A DNA stretch of 64,000 nucleotides from NCBI RefSeq assembly GCF_000024265.1, contig NC_013204.1:1-64000 (forward strand), given 5' to 3'. Both the position numbers and the translations under genes were made by a program. The stretch comes from Eggerthella lenta DSM 2243. GTDB taxonomy: Bacteria > Actinomycetota > Coriobacteriia > Coriobacteriales > Eggerthellaceae. Shown piece after piece: positions 11,320 to 20,305 of this stretch. Under the pieces are notes generated by a model, which did no database searches, had not been told where the DNA came from, and worked only from the letters and a program-made list of their open reading frames with translations. Position 1 is the stretch's first letter, and each line of letters begins with the position of its first letter.

Positions 11320-11359
11320 CCACCCGCAAACGACGCGGGCGACCCCCCATGCAAGAAAA

Positions 11360-11375
11360 TGTTTCATGTGAAACA
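11360..11375. promoter_or_regulatory. parS site (one mismatch)
   Basis: TGTTTCATGTGAAACA, one mismatch from the consensus, 61 bp from the exact copy at 11421. Confidence 0.8.
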
Positions 11376-11420
11376 TTCAGCCTCTTTCGCGTTATCGCTT
11401 GCGGCTCTCTTCGTTCGCGA

Positions 11421-11436
11421 TGTTTCACGTGAAACA
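11421..11436. promoter_or_regulatory. parS site (exact)
   Basis: Exact TGTTTCACGTGAAACA in the gap between gyrA and the MATE gene, paired with the variant at 11360. A short hairpin AACCCGC/GCGGGTT lies downstream at 11478-11500. The rest of the gap shows no gene. Confidence 0.92.
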
Positions 11437-11585
11437 TTTTCTTTCCCTCTGCCTCATGAATGCGAAAAACATGAAGGAACCCGCAGCCCCCTGGCGGGTT
11501 GTTGACGTGCCGTATACTGCACGCCTCATGACTGTTATCGACGGCCGCCAACGCGGCCGTTCATGCGAAAGGAGGACGGAAACCC

Positions 11586-13253
11586 ATGTATCGAGCAGCT
11601 GCCGCGCAAGCGGCGCGCCTGTCGTCGAAAGCGCGCGGAGCCGCGAAGCGCGCGCAAACGACGCGCCGCGAACGCGCCCTGCGTTCTCCGGCGGAGAAAA
11701 CCACAGCCGGCGACGTGTTCGTGCTTTCCGTCCCGCTGTTCGTGGAACTGTTCATGCAAATTATGATCGGGAACATCAACCAATTTATGCTGGCGCCGCT
11801 GGGAACCGAGCCGGCCGCCGCGGTGGGAAACGCGCTGCAGATCCTCAACATCGTGACCATCGCGCTGTCGGCCATGGGCACGGCTTCCACCGTGCTCGTG
11901 ACCCGCGTGCTGGGGAAATCGTCGGCGACCAGCAAGGTGTCGGAGATCGCCACTGTGGCCCTCGTGGTGAACGTAGCGCTCGCGGCGGCCATGACCGCGG
12001 TGCTGTTCCTCTTTTGGCCGCAGTTCTTCTCCTGGCTGCACATCGACGGGTCCATCACGGGAATGGCGTCGTCGTTCCTGCTGATCGTCGGCTCCACCAC
12101 GGTGGTGCAAGGCGCGTTCTTCGCGTTCACGGCTTTGCTGCGCAGCTACGCGCGCGGCGCCGACGTGATGCGCGCCAGCCTGGCGATGAACGCGGTGAAC
12201 ATCGCAGCCAGCGCCGTGCTCATCGGCGGCGTCGCGTTCGTCCCGGCGTTCGGGGTGGAAGGCGCGGCGGTAGCGAACGTGGTGGCGCGCGTCGCAGGCC
12301 TCGCGGTGGCATGCCGCCTCGTGCTGCGCCATACCGATGTGCGCATGCGCCTGGCGTACCTGCGCCCGTTCCCCTGGAAGACGCTTCGGCGCATGCTGGG
12401 CGTGGGCATCCCCTCGTCGGGCGAGCAGATGAACTACGACCTCGCACAGATCGTCATCCTGTCGTTCATCAACGTGCTGGGCACCACGGTGGTCACCGTG
12501 AAGGTGTACTGCTCGATGATCGCGGGCATCGCCTACCTGTATTCCATCGCGTTGTCGCAGGCGACGCAGATCGTGCTGGGGTATCTGTTCGGCGCGGGCA
12601 AGTTCGATGCGGTCGCGCGGCGCGTGTGGGTGGCCGATCTCATCGCCGTGGCGCTGACCACCTGCGTGTCCACGCTCATCTGGATCAACGCCGACGCGGT
12701 GTTCGGCCTGTTCACCGCCGATCCGATGGTGCACGAGCTGGGTCGCCAGGTGCTGCTTGTGGAGATATTCCTGGGTATCGGGCGTGCGCTCAACATCGTG
12801 ATGGTAAAGGCGCTCATCGCGGTGGGCGACGTGAAGACCCCGGTGACGGTGAACGTCATCTCGTCGTGGATATTCGCGGTGGCAGGCGGCTATGCGCTGG
12901 GAATCGGCTTAGGCTGGGGCATCGTGGGCATGTGGGTGGCCATGTGCGTGGACGAGTGGCTGCGCGCCGGGTTCCTGCTGGTAACGTTCGCACGCGGAGG
13001 ATGGCGGCGGCGCGCTCAGGAGCGGCGGCCCGAGCCTCGGCTCGAAACGCCTCCGGATGCCGTGGAGACTCCGGCCGTGTCGTACGCGAAGCCGTCGATG
13101 TTCGTGTTGAAGAAGCCCAGCGCAACGGGCCGTCCGAAAGAACCGGGCGCCGTCAGCCTGTCGGCGATTATGGGGCTGGCGCTGGCCGACGACGGGGGCT
13201 TGACGCATGGGATCGTTCAGGCCGTCATCGATGCCTTGACGGCACTGTGGTAG
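11586..13253 (+). CDS. MATE-family multidrug/metabolite exporter
   Basis: Polytopic membrane protein of the MATE superfamily, which exports cationic compounds using H+ or Na+ gradients. About 12 hydrophobic segments run from residue 43 to about 465. MATE-type motifs include VFVLSVPLFVELFMQIMIGNINQFML and GIPSSGEQMNYDLAQIVIL. The 40 residues before the first membrane segment are basic, and a cytoplasmic tail of about 90 residues follows the last one, longer than typical MATEs (about 450 aa). The start is ATG at 11586 after AAAGGAGG. The substrate is unknown. Confidence 0.88.
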   Translation: MYRAAAAQAARLSSKARGAAKRAQTTRRERALRSPAEKTTAGDVFVLSVPLFVELFMQIMIGNINQFMLAPLGTEPAAAVGNALQILNIVTIALSAMGTASTVLVTRVLGKSSATSKVSEIATVALVVNVALAAAMTAVLFLFWPQFFSWLHIDGSITGMASSFLLIVGSTTVVQGAFFAFTALLRSYARGADVMRASLAMNAVNIAASAVLIGGVAFVPAFGVEGAAVANVVARVAGLAVACRLVLRHTDVRMRLAYLRPFPWKTLRRMLGVGIPSSGEQMNYDLAQIVILSFINVLGTTVVTVKVYCSMIAGIAYLYSIALSQATQIVLGYLFGAGKFDAVARRVWVADLIAVALTTCVSTLIWINADAVFGLFTADPMVHELGRQVLLVEIFLGIGRALNIVMVKALIAVGDVKTPVTVNVISSWIFAVAGGYALGIGLGWGIVGMWVAMCVDEWLRAGFLLVTFARGGWRRRAQERRPEPRLETPPDAVETPAVSYAKPSMFVLKKPSATGRPKEPGAVSLSAIMGLALADDGGLTHGIVQAVIDALTALW

Positions 13254-13255
13254 GC

Positions 13256-13273
13256 GGCGGAAAGCTTTCCGCC
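13256..13273. terminator. Perfect palindrome between convergent genes
   Basis: GGCGGAAAGCTTTCCGCC is a perfect 18-bp palindrome in the 31-bp gap between two convergent genes. It probably acts as a bidirectional terminator, although it has no strong T-tract. Confidence 0.4.
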
Positions 13274-13284
13274 GGCTGAATCGG

Positions 13285-13794
13285 TCAGCCCTCGAAATCT
13301 TCCGGGGCGAGACCTTCGAGAAACTTTTTGAACTCGGACAGTTCGGCTTCGCTCGCTTCCGGTTCCGTCCGCCTCAGCACATAGGGGAACGAAGCACGCT
13401 CCAGCACATCCTCCTCGATATAGATGGGAGCTTTCTGCCGCACGGCCAGCGCCAACGCGTCGCTCGGGCGCGCGTCGAGGTCGATGAGGCGGTCGTGCTG
13501 GCGCAGCGTGAGCCGCGCGAAGAACGTCGCACCCTGCACGTCGTTGATGACCACGTGGTCGATCTGCGCGTCGAGGTTCGTCAGCGCGTCGAGGAACAGG
13601 TCGTGCGTCATCGGCCGCGAGAACCGCGCTTTTTCCAGCGCGATGCCCATTTGCGTCGCTTCGTTCACGCCCACCCAGATGGGGATGATGCGCGACTTTC
13701 CTTCTTGGACGATCTCCTCTACCGGTTGCAGCACGATGATGGACGGCGACGGCGCCGCCGAGACGATCAGCGTTTGAACGGTAACGGGAATCAT
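13285..13794 (-). CDS. Bifunctional nuclease domain (DUF151) protein
   Basis: The protein matches the DUF151/BFN family: IIPIWVGVNEATQMGIAL, HVVINDVQGATFFARL and the hallmark DARPSDALALAVRQKAPIYIEEDVL. Plant and archaeal members have reported nuclease activity, but bacterial ones are mostly uncharacterised. The 169-aa length is typical. The start is ATG at 13794 with GAGGAGG seven bases upstream; an in-frame GTG at 13800 lies too close to that site. It is convergent with the MATE gene and divergent from the tRNA pair. Confidence 0.85.
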   Translation of the reverse strand: MIPVTVQTLIVSAAPSPSIIVLQPVEEIVQEGKSRIIPIWVGVNEATQMGIALEKARFSRPMTHDLFLDALTNLDAQIDHVVINDVQGATFFARLTLRQHDRLIDLDARPSDALALAVRQKAPIYIEEDVLERASFPYVLRRTEPEASEAELSEFKKFLEGLAPEDFEG

Positions 13795-13936
13795 CGGCAC
13801 TCCTCCTCGGGTTTCTTGCGTCGCGTCGCGCGCGGCCGGCCTACCGATTATAGCGCTTCGGCAGGGTCGCCGGTCGCATCGCCGTGGCGTTTCGGTTTCA
13901 AGATACGGACGGCCAAGATCGCGCTGCCGTTACCGG

Positions 13937-14002
13937 ATATTCAAAAAGTGGTAAGAAATATTCAAAAAGTGCTTGACCTACCTTAGTGATTCGACGTATA
14001 GT
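13937..14002 (+). promoter_or_regulatory. tRNA-Ile promoter with upstream direct repeats
   Basis: TTGACC (13973-13978), an 18-nt spacer and TATAGT (13997-14002) form a strong promoter. Directly upstream, ATATTCAAAAAGTG occurs twice (13937-13950 and 13958-13971), 21 bp apart or about two helical turns. This suggests an A-rich UP element or a regulator bound on one face of the DNA. Confidence 0.7.
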
Positions 14003-14019
14003 GATCAGGCACTTTTTTT

Positions 14020-14096
<77 letters not shown>

Positions 14097-14105
14097 TTTT
14101 TTTGC

Positions 14106-14151
14106 AATAAACGCTCCACCGTGAGCCGAGTTAGCCGGTGGAGCGTTTATT
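14106..14151 (+). terminator. Terminator after tRNA-Ile
   Basis: Perfect 16-bp arms AATAAACGCTCCACCG (14106-14121) and CGGTGGAGCGTTTATT (14136-14151), with T-rich flank. Flanking A and T tracts allow action on either strand. Confidence 0.85.
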
Positions 14152-14205
14152 AATTTCTAGACGCGGTTTTATGCAGTTCGCGACTAGCCGAAGAATGTGC
14201 AACTT

Positions 14206-14281
14206 GGGGCATTAGCTCAGCTGGGAGAGCGCGGGCTTTGCAAGCCTGAGGTCAGGGGTTCGATCCCCCTATGCTCCACCA
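14206..14281 (+). tRNA. tRNA-Ala(TGC)
   Basis: The acceptor GGGGCAT pairs with ATGCTCC, the anticodon TGC is at 14239-14241, and CCA is encoded. No rRNA genes flank this Ile/Ala pair in the window, unlike the common 16S-23S spacer arrangement. Confidence 0.97.
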
Positions 14282-14294
14282 TACGTTATTCATC

Positions 14295-14322
14295 CGAACC
14301 CCCGCCGAGAGGCAGGGGTTCG
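14295..14322 (+). terminator. Hairpin after tRNA-Ala
   Basis: CGAACCCC (14295-14302) pairs with GGGGTTCG (14315-14322), followed by the weakly T-rich TTGCTTCT. Confidence 0.45.
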
Positions 14323-14417
14323 TTGCTTCTGGTCGTGATCGGTTGAGAGCCCTGCCGCGCGCGTTCAACTCTCAGATAACACTGTGCGGGTTATAGGCAA
14401 GAAAGTGTGTCCAGAGC

Positions 14418-15536
14418 CTAATCGTAATCCATGCGATAAGGGCCGCTTGCATGCAGGTCATTCCATTGCACAGCAGTGCCCCAGCGCCCCACCGCTTCAT
14501 CTTTTTCGCTAGCTTCGGCAGCTGCTCGATAAAACTCAGCAATCAGGACGTCCGTCGGCATTTCCTTCAGGATCTCTTTCGGGCTTGCACGGGCTTCAAG
14601 GTCCATATAGCACCACCAGAACGCCGCCTTGACGCGCCTCGTCAGCCTCAATCCCCGATGCTCTCGCAGCATGTGGCGGATCTGGGCGTTCACGCCGCCT
14701 TCGATCCTGTTCGTAGTCGCCGGAACAGGTCCTCCCTCGAGCAAGCCTTCGTCGAGATAGGTGAATAGGGTACCGGCCCTACAAAGCTTCAGAAGCCCGC
14801 CGCGCGCAGTGCGCAGCCTCTCGTGCTTGTAGCGGATCCGCCCGTCAACCACCTCTTTTTCCTTTAGGAATCCTTCCCATGCCGTGCACCAATTAGAGAA
14901 GCCCGCAAGCCACTCCGCAGCTTCGTTGAGGCTACCTATGCGCATGAGCTTCTTGGCGATGCCATAGAGCTCAACGCCCGCCTGGAGCCGCGGCCTGGTC
15001 GTGGTCTGGCGCTTCACCTGACAGAACGCATGGAAGACGCAGCGCTGCACGCGTGTGTTCGGCCACACGGCGCGTCTCGCCTTCTCGAACCCCTTTCCGC
15101 CATCGGTAATCACGACGTCGGGAGGGGCTATGCGCGCCATGAGCGCCGCCCACGCCTGCGCGTTCTCGCTTCTCGCTAGATGCCAGCCGATCACGTGCTT
15201 CTCGGTGCAGGCGATCATAATCACGACGTCGCGCCCCAGCCAAAGGCCATCCACCTCCACCACGTGGTGGACCTCGTCACAGACAGGAGCCACGGGCCAC
15301 AGGTCCCAGAACTTATTCGTGAGATGCCGGAAGGTGCGTCCGGGCATGCCGAACTCGCCTTGGGTCTTTTTCGAGAGCAGCCACCTCAGGAACAGCTCTA
15401 GCAGTTTAGGCTCGTTGTCGTAACGTTGCGTGGTGGATGCGCCGCATGCCTTGCAGCGCCAACGAGTCGCCCCCGACGAGGTCTTCCCGTTGCGTTTCGT
15501 GTCGCCCCCGCACGCAGGGCACAGTATCTTCTTCAT
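14418..15536 (-). CDS. IS1249-family transposase
   Basis: DDE-type transposase of 372 aa. An N-terminal zinc ribbon (CPACGG and CKACG, residues 6-33) is followed by the catalytic core with EVDGLWLGRDV and VVITDGGKGFEKA. The family block TNRIEGGVNAQIRHMLREHR contains the probable catalytic Glu. The reading frame is intact from ATG to TAG, so the element may be active. No clear ribosome-binding site precedes the start. Confidence 0.88.
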   Translation of the reverse strand: MKKILCPACGGDTKRNGKTSSGATRWRCKACGASTTQRYDNEPKLLELFLRWLLSKKTQGEFGMPGRTFRHLTNKFWDLWPVAPVCDEVHHVVEVDGLWLGRDVVIMIACTEKHVIGWHLARSENAQAWAALMARIAPPDVVITDGGKGFEKARRAVWPNTRVQRCVFHAFCQVKRQTTTRPRLQAGVELYGIAKKLMRIGSLNEAAEWLAGFSNWCTAWEGFLKEKEVVDGRIRYKHERLRTARGGLLKLCRAGTLFTYLDEGLLEGGPVPATTNRIEGGVNAQIRHMLREHRGLRLTRRVKAAFWWCYMDLEARASPKEILKEMPTDVLIAEFYRAAAEASEKDEAVGRWGTAVQWNDLHASGPYRMDYD

Positions 15537-15554
15537 CCCGTGATTGAACCACGG

Positions 15555-15713
15555 AATTTAAGAGGGCGGTTTACGGCCTCTGACCTGCGGTGTCAAGTCG
15601 AAAGCGGACACACATTCTTGCCAGGCACTTAAACCTGCCTCCGAAATTTAAACGATGGTTTATCGAGGGTTTGACCTGCCCTTACACCCCTAAAACGGAC
15701 ACACTTTCTTGCC
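15555..15713. repeat. Degenerate tandem copy of the IS right end
   Basis: Unit A (15555-15622) and unit B (15645-15713) align along their whole length. Both begin AATTTAA, share a TGACCTGC block in the middle and end in GGACACAC(A/T)TTCTTGCC. The period is about 90 bp. Unit B carries the terminal inverted repeat of the element. Confidence 0.65.
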
Positions 15714-15813
15714 TATAACCCCACTGTGCGTACCCGGTCGGAGAACTCCGTCGCCCGGTTCCGACTCGCGAACTTATGAGCTCGCTGTCGAAGGGACTTC
15801 TCTTTACCGAAGA

Positions 15814-15829
15814 TGTTTCACGTGAAACA
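15814..15829. promoter_or_regulatory. parS site (exact)
   Basis: Exact TGTTTCACGTGAAACA, 48 bp from the next copy. It lies in the gap between the IS and the J-domain gene; apart from these two sites nothing gene-like is visible there. Confidence 0.93.
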
Positions 15830-15861
15830 TTTGTTCGTTTATCTTGCGTCATTGTGACAAG

Positions 15862-15877
15862 TGTTTCACGTGAAACA
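15862..15877. promoter_or_regulatory. parS site (exact)
   Basis: Second exact copy of the pair, centre-to-centre spacing 48 bp. Confidence 0.93.
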
Positions 15878-16014
15878 CAGCCTCCCGCGGTTTCGCGCTG
15901 CGCTCTTTTCCCACGTGCATTCTGTGAGCGCAAGCCGGAAACATCGTGATCGTGCAGGTGGCATGGTAGAATCCTGCTTCGGATATCAACCGCGAAACCG
16001 GCACATGGGGAGCT

Positions 16015-16584
16015 ATGAATCGAACGGAAGCACTGCGCATTTTAGGACTGGACGATGATGCCACGCCCGAAGATGTGAAAACCGCCTACAAGGAAACGGT
16101 GCAGATCCTGCATCCCGACCGGTTCGCCAGCAATAAGAAGCTCCAAGATCGCGCGACTGAGCAGTTCAAGAACCTCCAAGAAGCATACGACTACCTGACC
16201 AGCGGAAAAGGCTCGCGCACCTCCGCTCGCGATCCGCGCGCCGCTGCCGAGCGCGCCCGCAGCTACACGTCGTCCAACCAGGTTGAGGCGCGCATGGCCG
16301 GCGTAGCCGCCGCACGCACGCAGCTGGTTAAGCAGCGCGATGTGGCGCTTGACGAGCGTCGTAACGGCATTGCCATGACCGCTATCGGCGGCATCGTGGC
16401 GCTGATATCCGGCCGCCGGCCGTTCGGCCTGTTCGGTATCGTTGCCGCCATTGCAAGTGCCGCCGCTGTGTGGGGCATCGTGCAGGTCGTGTCGTCCCAG
16501 AGAACCATCGCCACGCTCAACGAACATATCGCCGAGCTCAACAAGGAAGAGCGCCGCCTCGCCGAGGAGTTGGACGACGTGTAA
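16015..16584 (+). CDS. Membrane-anchored J-domain protein
   Basis: Residues 1-65 form a DnaJ domain with the diagnostic HPD triad (ILHPDRF) that stimulates DnaK-type ATPases. A linker follows, then two hydrophobic segments (about residues 117-130 and 136-158, [14 protein letters not shown] and [20 protein letters not shown]), then a short charged coiled coil. It has no Gly/Phe or zinc-finger region, so it is a class C J-protein, probably recruiting Hsp70 to the cytoplasmic membrane. Start ATG at 16015 after GGGGAGCT. Its client is unknown. Confidence 0.82.
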   Translation: MNRTEALRILGLDDDATPEDVKTAYKETVQILHPDRFASNKKLQDRATEQFKNLQEAYDYLTSGKGSRTSARDPRAAAERARSYTSSNQVEARMAGVAAARTQLVKQRDVALDERRNGIAMTAIGGIVALISGRRPFGLFGIVAAIASAAAVWGIVQVVSSQRTIATLNEHIAELNKEERRLAEELDDV

Positions 16585-16645
16585 CCGCCGTACTTCGCCG
16601 GCGGTCGCCTCTCCTTATCGTCCCGATCGCCCGGCAGCGCCTGCC

Positions 16646-16699
16646 TTGTCGCCCGAAACGTGCGGAATTCAAGCGGAAAACGCACCTTTCGGGCGACAA
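16646..16699 (+). terminator. Long inverted repeat before typA
   Basis: 19-bp arms (16646-16664 and 16681-16699) pair with one mismatch, beginning TTGTCGCCCGAAA. There is no T-tract afterwards, so it is either a Rho-type or weak terminator, or a structured leader. Confidence 0.45.
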
Positions 16700-16796
16700 T
16701 CGTCCTCTGCGGGAGCGGTACCCGCCGCAGGCCCCATCGTAAGGATCATCGCCGCGCCGATTTAGGCATGGCTTGAATAGAAAGAAGAAGAAAGGC

Positions 16797-18608
16797 ATGA
16801 AGCAAGAGAACATCCGCAACGTCGCCATTATCGCGCACGTTGACCACGGCAAGACCACCATCGTCGACCGCCTGTTGTACGCCAGCGGCGTGTTCCGCGA
16901 GAACCAGCAGGTTGACGAGCGCGTGCTGGACAGCAACGACCAGGAGCGCGAGCGCGGCATCACCATCCTGTCCAAGAACATCTCGGTCGTGTACAACGAC
17001 GTGAAGATCAACGTCATCGACACGCCGGGCCACGCCGACTTCGGCGGCGAGGTGGAGCGCGTGCTGAACATGGCCGACGGCGCCCTGCTCATCGTGGACG
17101 CGTTCGAGGGCCCCATGCCGCAGACCCGTTTCGTGCTGCGCCACGCGCTTGAGCAGGGCCTGCGCATCATCCTGGTGGTGAACAAGATCGACCGTCCGGG
17201 CGCGCGCCCCAACGAAGTGGTGGACGAGGTGTTCGACCTCATGGTGGAGCTCGAAGCATCCGACGCGCAGCTGGACTTCCCCGTCGTCTACGCCAGTGCC
17301 ATGAACGGCTACGCCCGTTTCGCGCCCGACGACGACAACATGGACATGATCCCGCTGCTGGAAACCATCCTCAAGGAGATCCCGGCTCCCGACTGCGAGC
17401 CGAACGGCCCGGTGGCGCTGCAGATCTGCACCGTCGACCATTCCAGCTTCGTCGGCCGCATCGGCGTGGGGCGCCTGTTCTCCGGCACCATCCATAAAGG
17501 CGAGCCCTCGCTGGTCATCAAGAACGACGGCACGCGCTACAACACCAACATCAAGCAGGTGTTCACGTTCGAGGCGCTGGGCAAGAAGGAGCAGCAGGAG
17601 GTGCACGCCGGCGACATCGTGGCCGTGGTGGGCGTGGAAGACGCTGACATCGGCGACATGGTGACCAGTCGCGAGAACCCCGTGCGCTTCGATCCCATCC
17701 AAGTGGAAGAGCCCACGATGGCCATCGTGTTCGAGGCATCGTCCAGCCCGCTCGTCGGCCGCGAGGGCGACATCGTGGGAGCGCGCCAGCTCAAGGAGCG
17801 CCTGATGCGCGAGAAGGAGAGCAACATCTCCATGCGCATCGAGGAGCTTGAGGACAAGTCGGGCGTCGAGGTTGCCGGCCGCGGCCTGCTGCACCTGTCG
17901 GTTCTCATGGAGACGATGCGCCGCGAAGGATTCGAGTTCCAGGTAGGTCGCCCGCGCGTGCTCATCAAGAAGGACGAGTCCGGCCGCAAGCTGGAACCCA
18001 TCGAGGAGGCCACGGTGGACGTGCCCAGCGAGTACGCAGGCAAGGCCATCGAGGTGTTCGGCAGCGCCGGCGGCGAGATGTCCGACATGTACCAGCGCGG
18101 CGACCAGACGCACCTCGTGTTCAAGATTCCGTCGCGCGGCACGATGGGATTGCGCACCCGTCTGCTGAACGTCACGCGTGGCGAAGCCACGATGTTCCAT
18201 CATTTCTCCGAGTACGGCCCGTATCGCGGCGAGATGAACGGGCGCAAGAACGGCTCGATGATCTCCATGTCCACCGAGAAGAGCGTCGCGTACGCTCTGG
18301 ATGCGCTGCAGGAGCGCGGCCGCCTGTTCGTGGGTCCCGGCCAGGAATGCTACGAAGGCATGATCGTGGGCGAGTCGTCGAAGGAAGGCGACATGGTGGT
18401 CAACATCGCCAAGTCGAAGCAGTTGGGCAACCAGCGTTCGTCGGGCGCCGACAAGGCTATCTCGCTCACGCCGCCCATCACGTTCACGCTGGAAGAGGCG
18501 TTGGAGTACATCGAGGATGACGAGCTGGTGGAAGTCACCCCGCAGAACATCCGCCTACGCAAGCGGATGCTGTCGGCCACCGATCGCAAGAAGGCTGCCA
18601 AGAAATAA
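16797..18608 (+). CDS. typA: Translational GTPase TypA/BipA
   Basis: EF-G-like ribosome-binding GTPase involved in stress adaptation and 50S assembly. G1 is [17 protein letters not shown]2/switch includes [14 protein letters not shown]3 is [14 protein letters not shown] and G4 is [10 protein letters not shown]. The C-terminal BipA-specific domain follows ([14 protein letters not shown]). The start is chosen at ATG 16797 ([12 protein letters not shown]), where the family begins and an AAGAAGAAAGG purine tract precedes it. The upstream TTG at 16773 would add eight lysine-rich residues. About 604 aa, normal for the family. Confidence 0.97.
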   Translation: MKQENIRNVAIIAHVDHGKTTIVDRLLYASGVFRENQQVDERVLDSNDQERERGITILSKNISVVYNDVKINVIDTPGHADFGGEVERVLNMADGALLIVDAFEGPMPQTRFVLRHALEQGLRIILVVNKIDRPGARPNEVVDEVFDLMVELEASDAQLDFPVVYASAMNGYARFAPDDDNMDMIPLLETILKEIPAPDCEPNGPVALQICTVDHSSFVGRIGVGRLFSGTIHKGEPSLVIKNDGTRYNTNIKQVFTFEALGKKEQQEVHAGDIVAVVGVEDADIGDMVTSRENPVRFDPIQVEEPTMAIVFEASSSPLVGREGDIVGARQLKERLMREKESNISMRIEELEDKSGVEVAGRGLLHLSVLMETMRREGFEFQVGRPRVLIKKDESGRKLEPIEEATVDVPSEYAGKAIEVFGSAGGEMSDMYQRGDQTHLVFKIPSRGTMGLRTRLLNVTRGEATMFHHFSEYGPYRGEMNGRKNGSMISMSTEKSVAYALDALQERGRLFVGPGQECYEGMIVGESSKEGDMVVNIAKSKQLGNQRSSGADKAISLTPPITFTLEEALEYIEDDELVEVTPQNIRLRKRMLSATDRKKAAKK

Positions 18609-18620
18609 TCTATCACTATG

Positions 18621-18652
18621 TAAGAATGCGCCCTGATCAGGGCGCATTCTTA
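18621..18652. terminator. Perfect 32-bp palindrome after typA
   Basis: TAAGAATGCGCCCTGA (18621-18636) is followed immediately by its exact reverse complement. It forms a strong hairpin ending in TTCTTA and probably terminates typA. Confidence 0.7.
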
Positions 18653-18855
18653 CAAGAGGGAAATAAGGCTTCAGCTCGCGCGAACAGGCGGGTATATCCC
18701 TAAACCTGGCGTGGGGACTGTGAATCGATAATGGGTATATTGTGCAACGCAAGAACCCGTTTTATCGCGTGTGCGAGAATACAGCGCAGTACTTATCTCA
18801 TGGGCGATCCAGTAGGCGGTGCGATGGCGAAGCCCATGTTCGAGGGAAGGGTCAT

Positions 18856-20112
18856 ATGAAGAAAACGTACATCATGAAGACCGTGTGCGCGGTCGGTTTG
18901 ACGGCGGCATGCGCATGGGGTCTGGCCGGATGCTCGAGCGATGACAACGCTTCGTCGGGCACCGGCGGTGTGGCGGGCACGGTCAACGGTGTGGAAATCG
19001 CCGAAGACACCATCACCAACTACATCCAGGGCGTGCGCGAGCAGCTGGGTGCTGACGATGAAGATTCGTGGGGCACATGGCTTTCTCAGAACGATTACAC
19101 CCCTGCTTCCGTGCGTGAAGAAGTGTTCAATTCCTACGCCCAGCGTGAGTTGCTGAAGGAAGGCGTCGAGGAGAAGGGCATCACCGTCGAGAGCTCCGAG
19201 ATTGACGAGCAGATCGACAAGGTGAAGGCGAACTACGACACCGACGAGAAGTGGCAGGCCGCGCTCGATCAGGCGGGAATGACCGAAGATAGCTATCGCG
19301 CTGAAATAGAGCAGAAGCTCAAGGAGAACAAGCTGTACGCATCGTTCGCCTCCGACGAAGATCCCAGCGACGCTGACATGCTGCAGTACGCCCAGATGTA
19401 CGCGACCGCGTACGACGGTTCCAAGCGTTCCTCTCATATCCTGTTCAATTCCGATGATGAAGCAACTGCTCAGGAAGTGCTCGACAAGCTCAACTCCGGC
19501 GAGCTTGACTTCGTCGATGCGGTGAAGGAATACTCGCAGGATCCGGGTTCTGTCGAGCGCGATGGCGATGTGGGTTGGAACAACCCCAGCAACCTGGCGA
19601 AAGAGTACAAGGACGGCCTCGAGCCGCTTGAGAAAGGCCAGTTGAGCGGTCTCGTTACCACACAGTTCGGCATCCATATCATCAAGTGCACCGATGTGTA
19701 CAAGGCTCCTGAAGAAGTGACGAGCCTCGATCAGATCCCGGAAGAGTGGATATCCGTCATCGCTTCGTCGCTGAAGTCCACGAAGCAGCAGGAAGCCTAC
19801 AAGAAGTGGCTTGACGAAACCACCGAGGCTGCCGACATCAAGATCAACGACATGCCTCAGGGTCTTCCCTATGATGTCGATATGTCCAAGTATCCTGCGC
19901 CGAACGCCGATAGCGGCGCAACCGACGGAACTCAGGAAGGTTCGACGGACGGTGCCGAAGGCGGTGAGGCTGCCGACGGTGCTTCTGCCGACGGTACCGA
20001 CGCTCCCGCTTCCGAGGATCAGGCCGCGACCGATGGCGCCGATTCCTCCGAGGGCAATGCCGATGCCGCCGCGGGCGACAACGCCTCCGAGCAGCCTGCG
20101 GAAGCCGCCTAA
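18856..20112 (+). CDS. Parvulin-type peptidyl-prolyl isomerase lipoprotein (PrsA/SurA-like)
   Basis: Extracytoplasmic foldase. The signal peptide ends in the lipobox LAGC (Cys near residue 24), so it should be lipid-anchored on the outer face of the membrane. A SurA-N-like helical domain (about 40-170) precedes one rotamase domain (about 175-290: SSHILFNSDDEATAQ, LVTTQFGIHIIKCTD). The final 80 residues are an Asp/Ala/Gly/Ser-rich low-complexity tail. The start is ATG at 18856 with GGGAAGGG upstream; an in-frame start further upstream would bury the signal peptide. It probably folds exported proteins. Confidence 0.9.
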   Translation: MKKTYIMKTVCAVGLTAACAWGLAGCSSDDNASSGTGGVAGTVNGVEIAEDTITNYIQGVREQLGADDEDSWGTWLSQNDYTPASVREEVFNSYAQRELLKEGVEEKGITVESSEIDEQIDKVKANYDTDEKWQAALDQAGMTEDSYRAEIEQKLKENKLYASFASDEDPSDADMLQYAQMYATAYDGSKRSSHILFNSDDEATAQEVLDKLNSGELDFVDAVKEYSQDPGSVERDGDVGWNNPSNLAKEYKDGLEPLEKGQLSGLVTTQFGIHIIKCTDVYKAPEEVTSLDQIPEEWISVIASSLKSTKQQEAYKKWLDETTEAADIKINDMPQGLPYDVDMSKYPAPNADSGATDGTQEGSTDGAEGGEAADGASADGTDAPASEDQAATDGADSSEGNADAAAGDNASEQPAEAA

Positions 20113-20144
20113 GCTTCGGGAAGGTTGGTTCATCTGAGTTCGAC

Positions 20145-20177
20145 ACGGCGGGCGTCCTTCGGGACCCCGCCGTTTCG
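20145..20177 (+). terminator. Terminator after the foldase gene
   Basis: ACGGCGGG (20145-20152) pairs with CCCGCCGT (20166-20173), with an inner GTCC/GGAC, followed by TTCGTTT. Confidence 0.8.
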
Positions 20178-20267
20178 TTTCTGGCGTGGCTGCGAGTTTG
20201 TTTGTTTGACGGCTCACCGGGTTGCTTGCCAGCCTCGGTTGCTTGTGGATCGCCCGTCCCGACCGGA

Positions 20268-20283
20268 TGTTTCACGTGAAACA
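20268..20283. promoter_or_regulatory. parS site (exact)
   Basis: Exact TGTTTCACGTGAAACA, ending 22 bp before the ABC ATPase start codon and therefore in its leader. Confidence 0.93.
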
Positions 20284-20305
20284 TCCGCGGCCCCTTAGGA
20301 GAACC

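Larger units (their letters stand above)
14389..15722 (-). mobile_element. IS1249-type insertion sequence (IS256 superfamily)
   Basis: The complete element is about 1334 bp. Terminal inverted repeats of about 25 bp begin with GGTTATAGGCAAGAAAGTGT at the left end and are matched at the right end (15697-15721). ACTGTGCG is present directly outside both ends (14381-14388 and 15723-15730), consistent with the 8-bp target duplication of the IS256 group. A second, diverged copy of the right-end sequence lies inside the element at 15555-15622. It landed just downstream of tRNA-Ala. Confidence 0.88.

Noticed and set aside
14418-15536. Transposase as part of a larger transposon or genomic island
   Set aside because: The 8-bp direct repeats directly flank the single-gene element, so it inserted alone.
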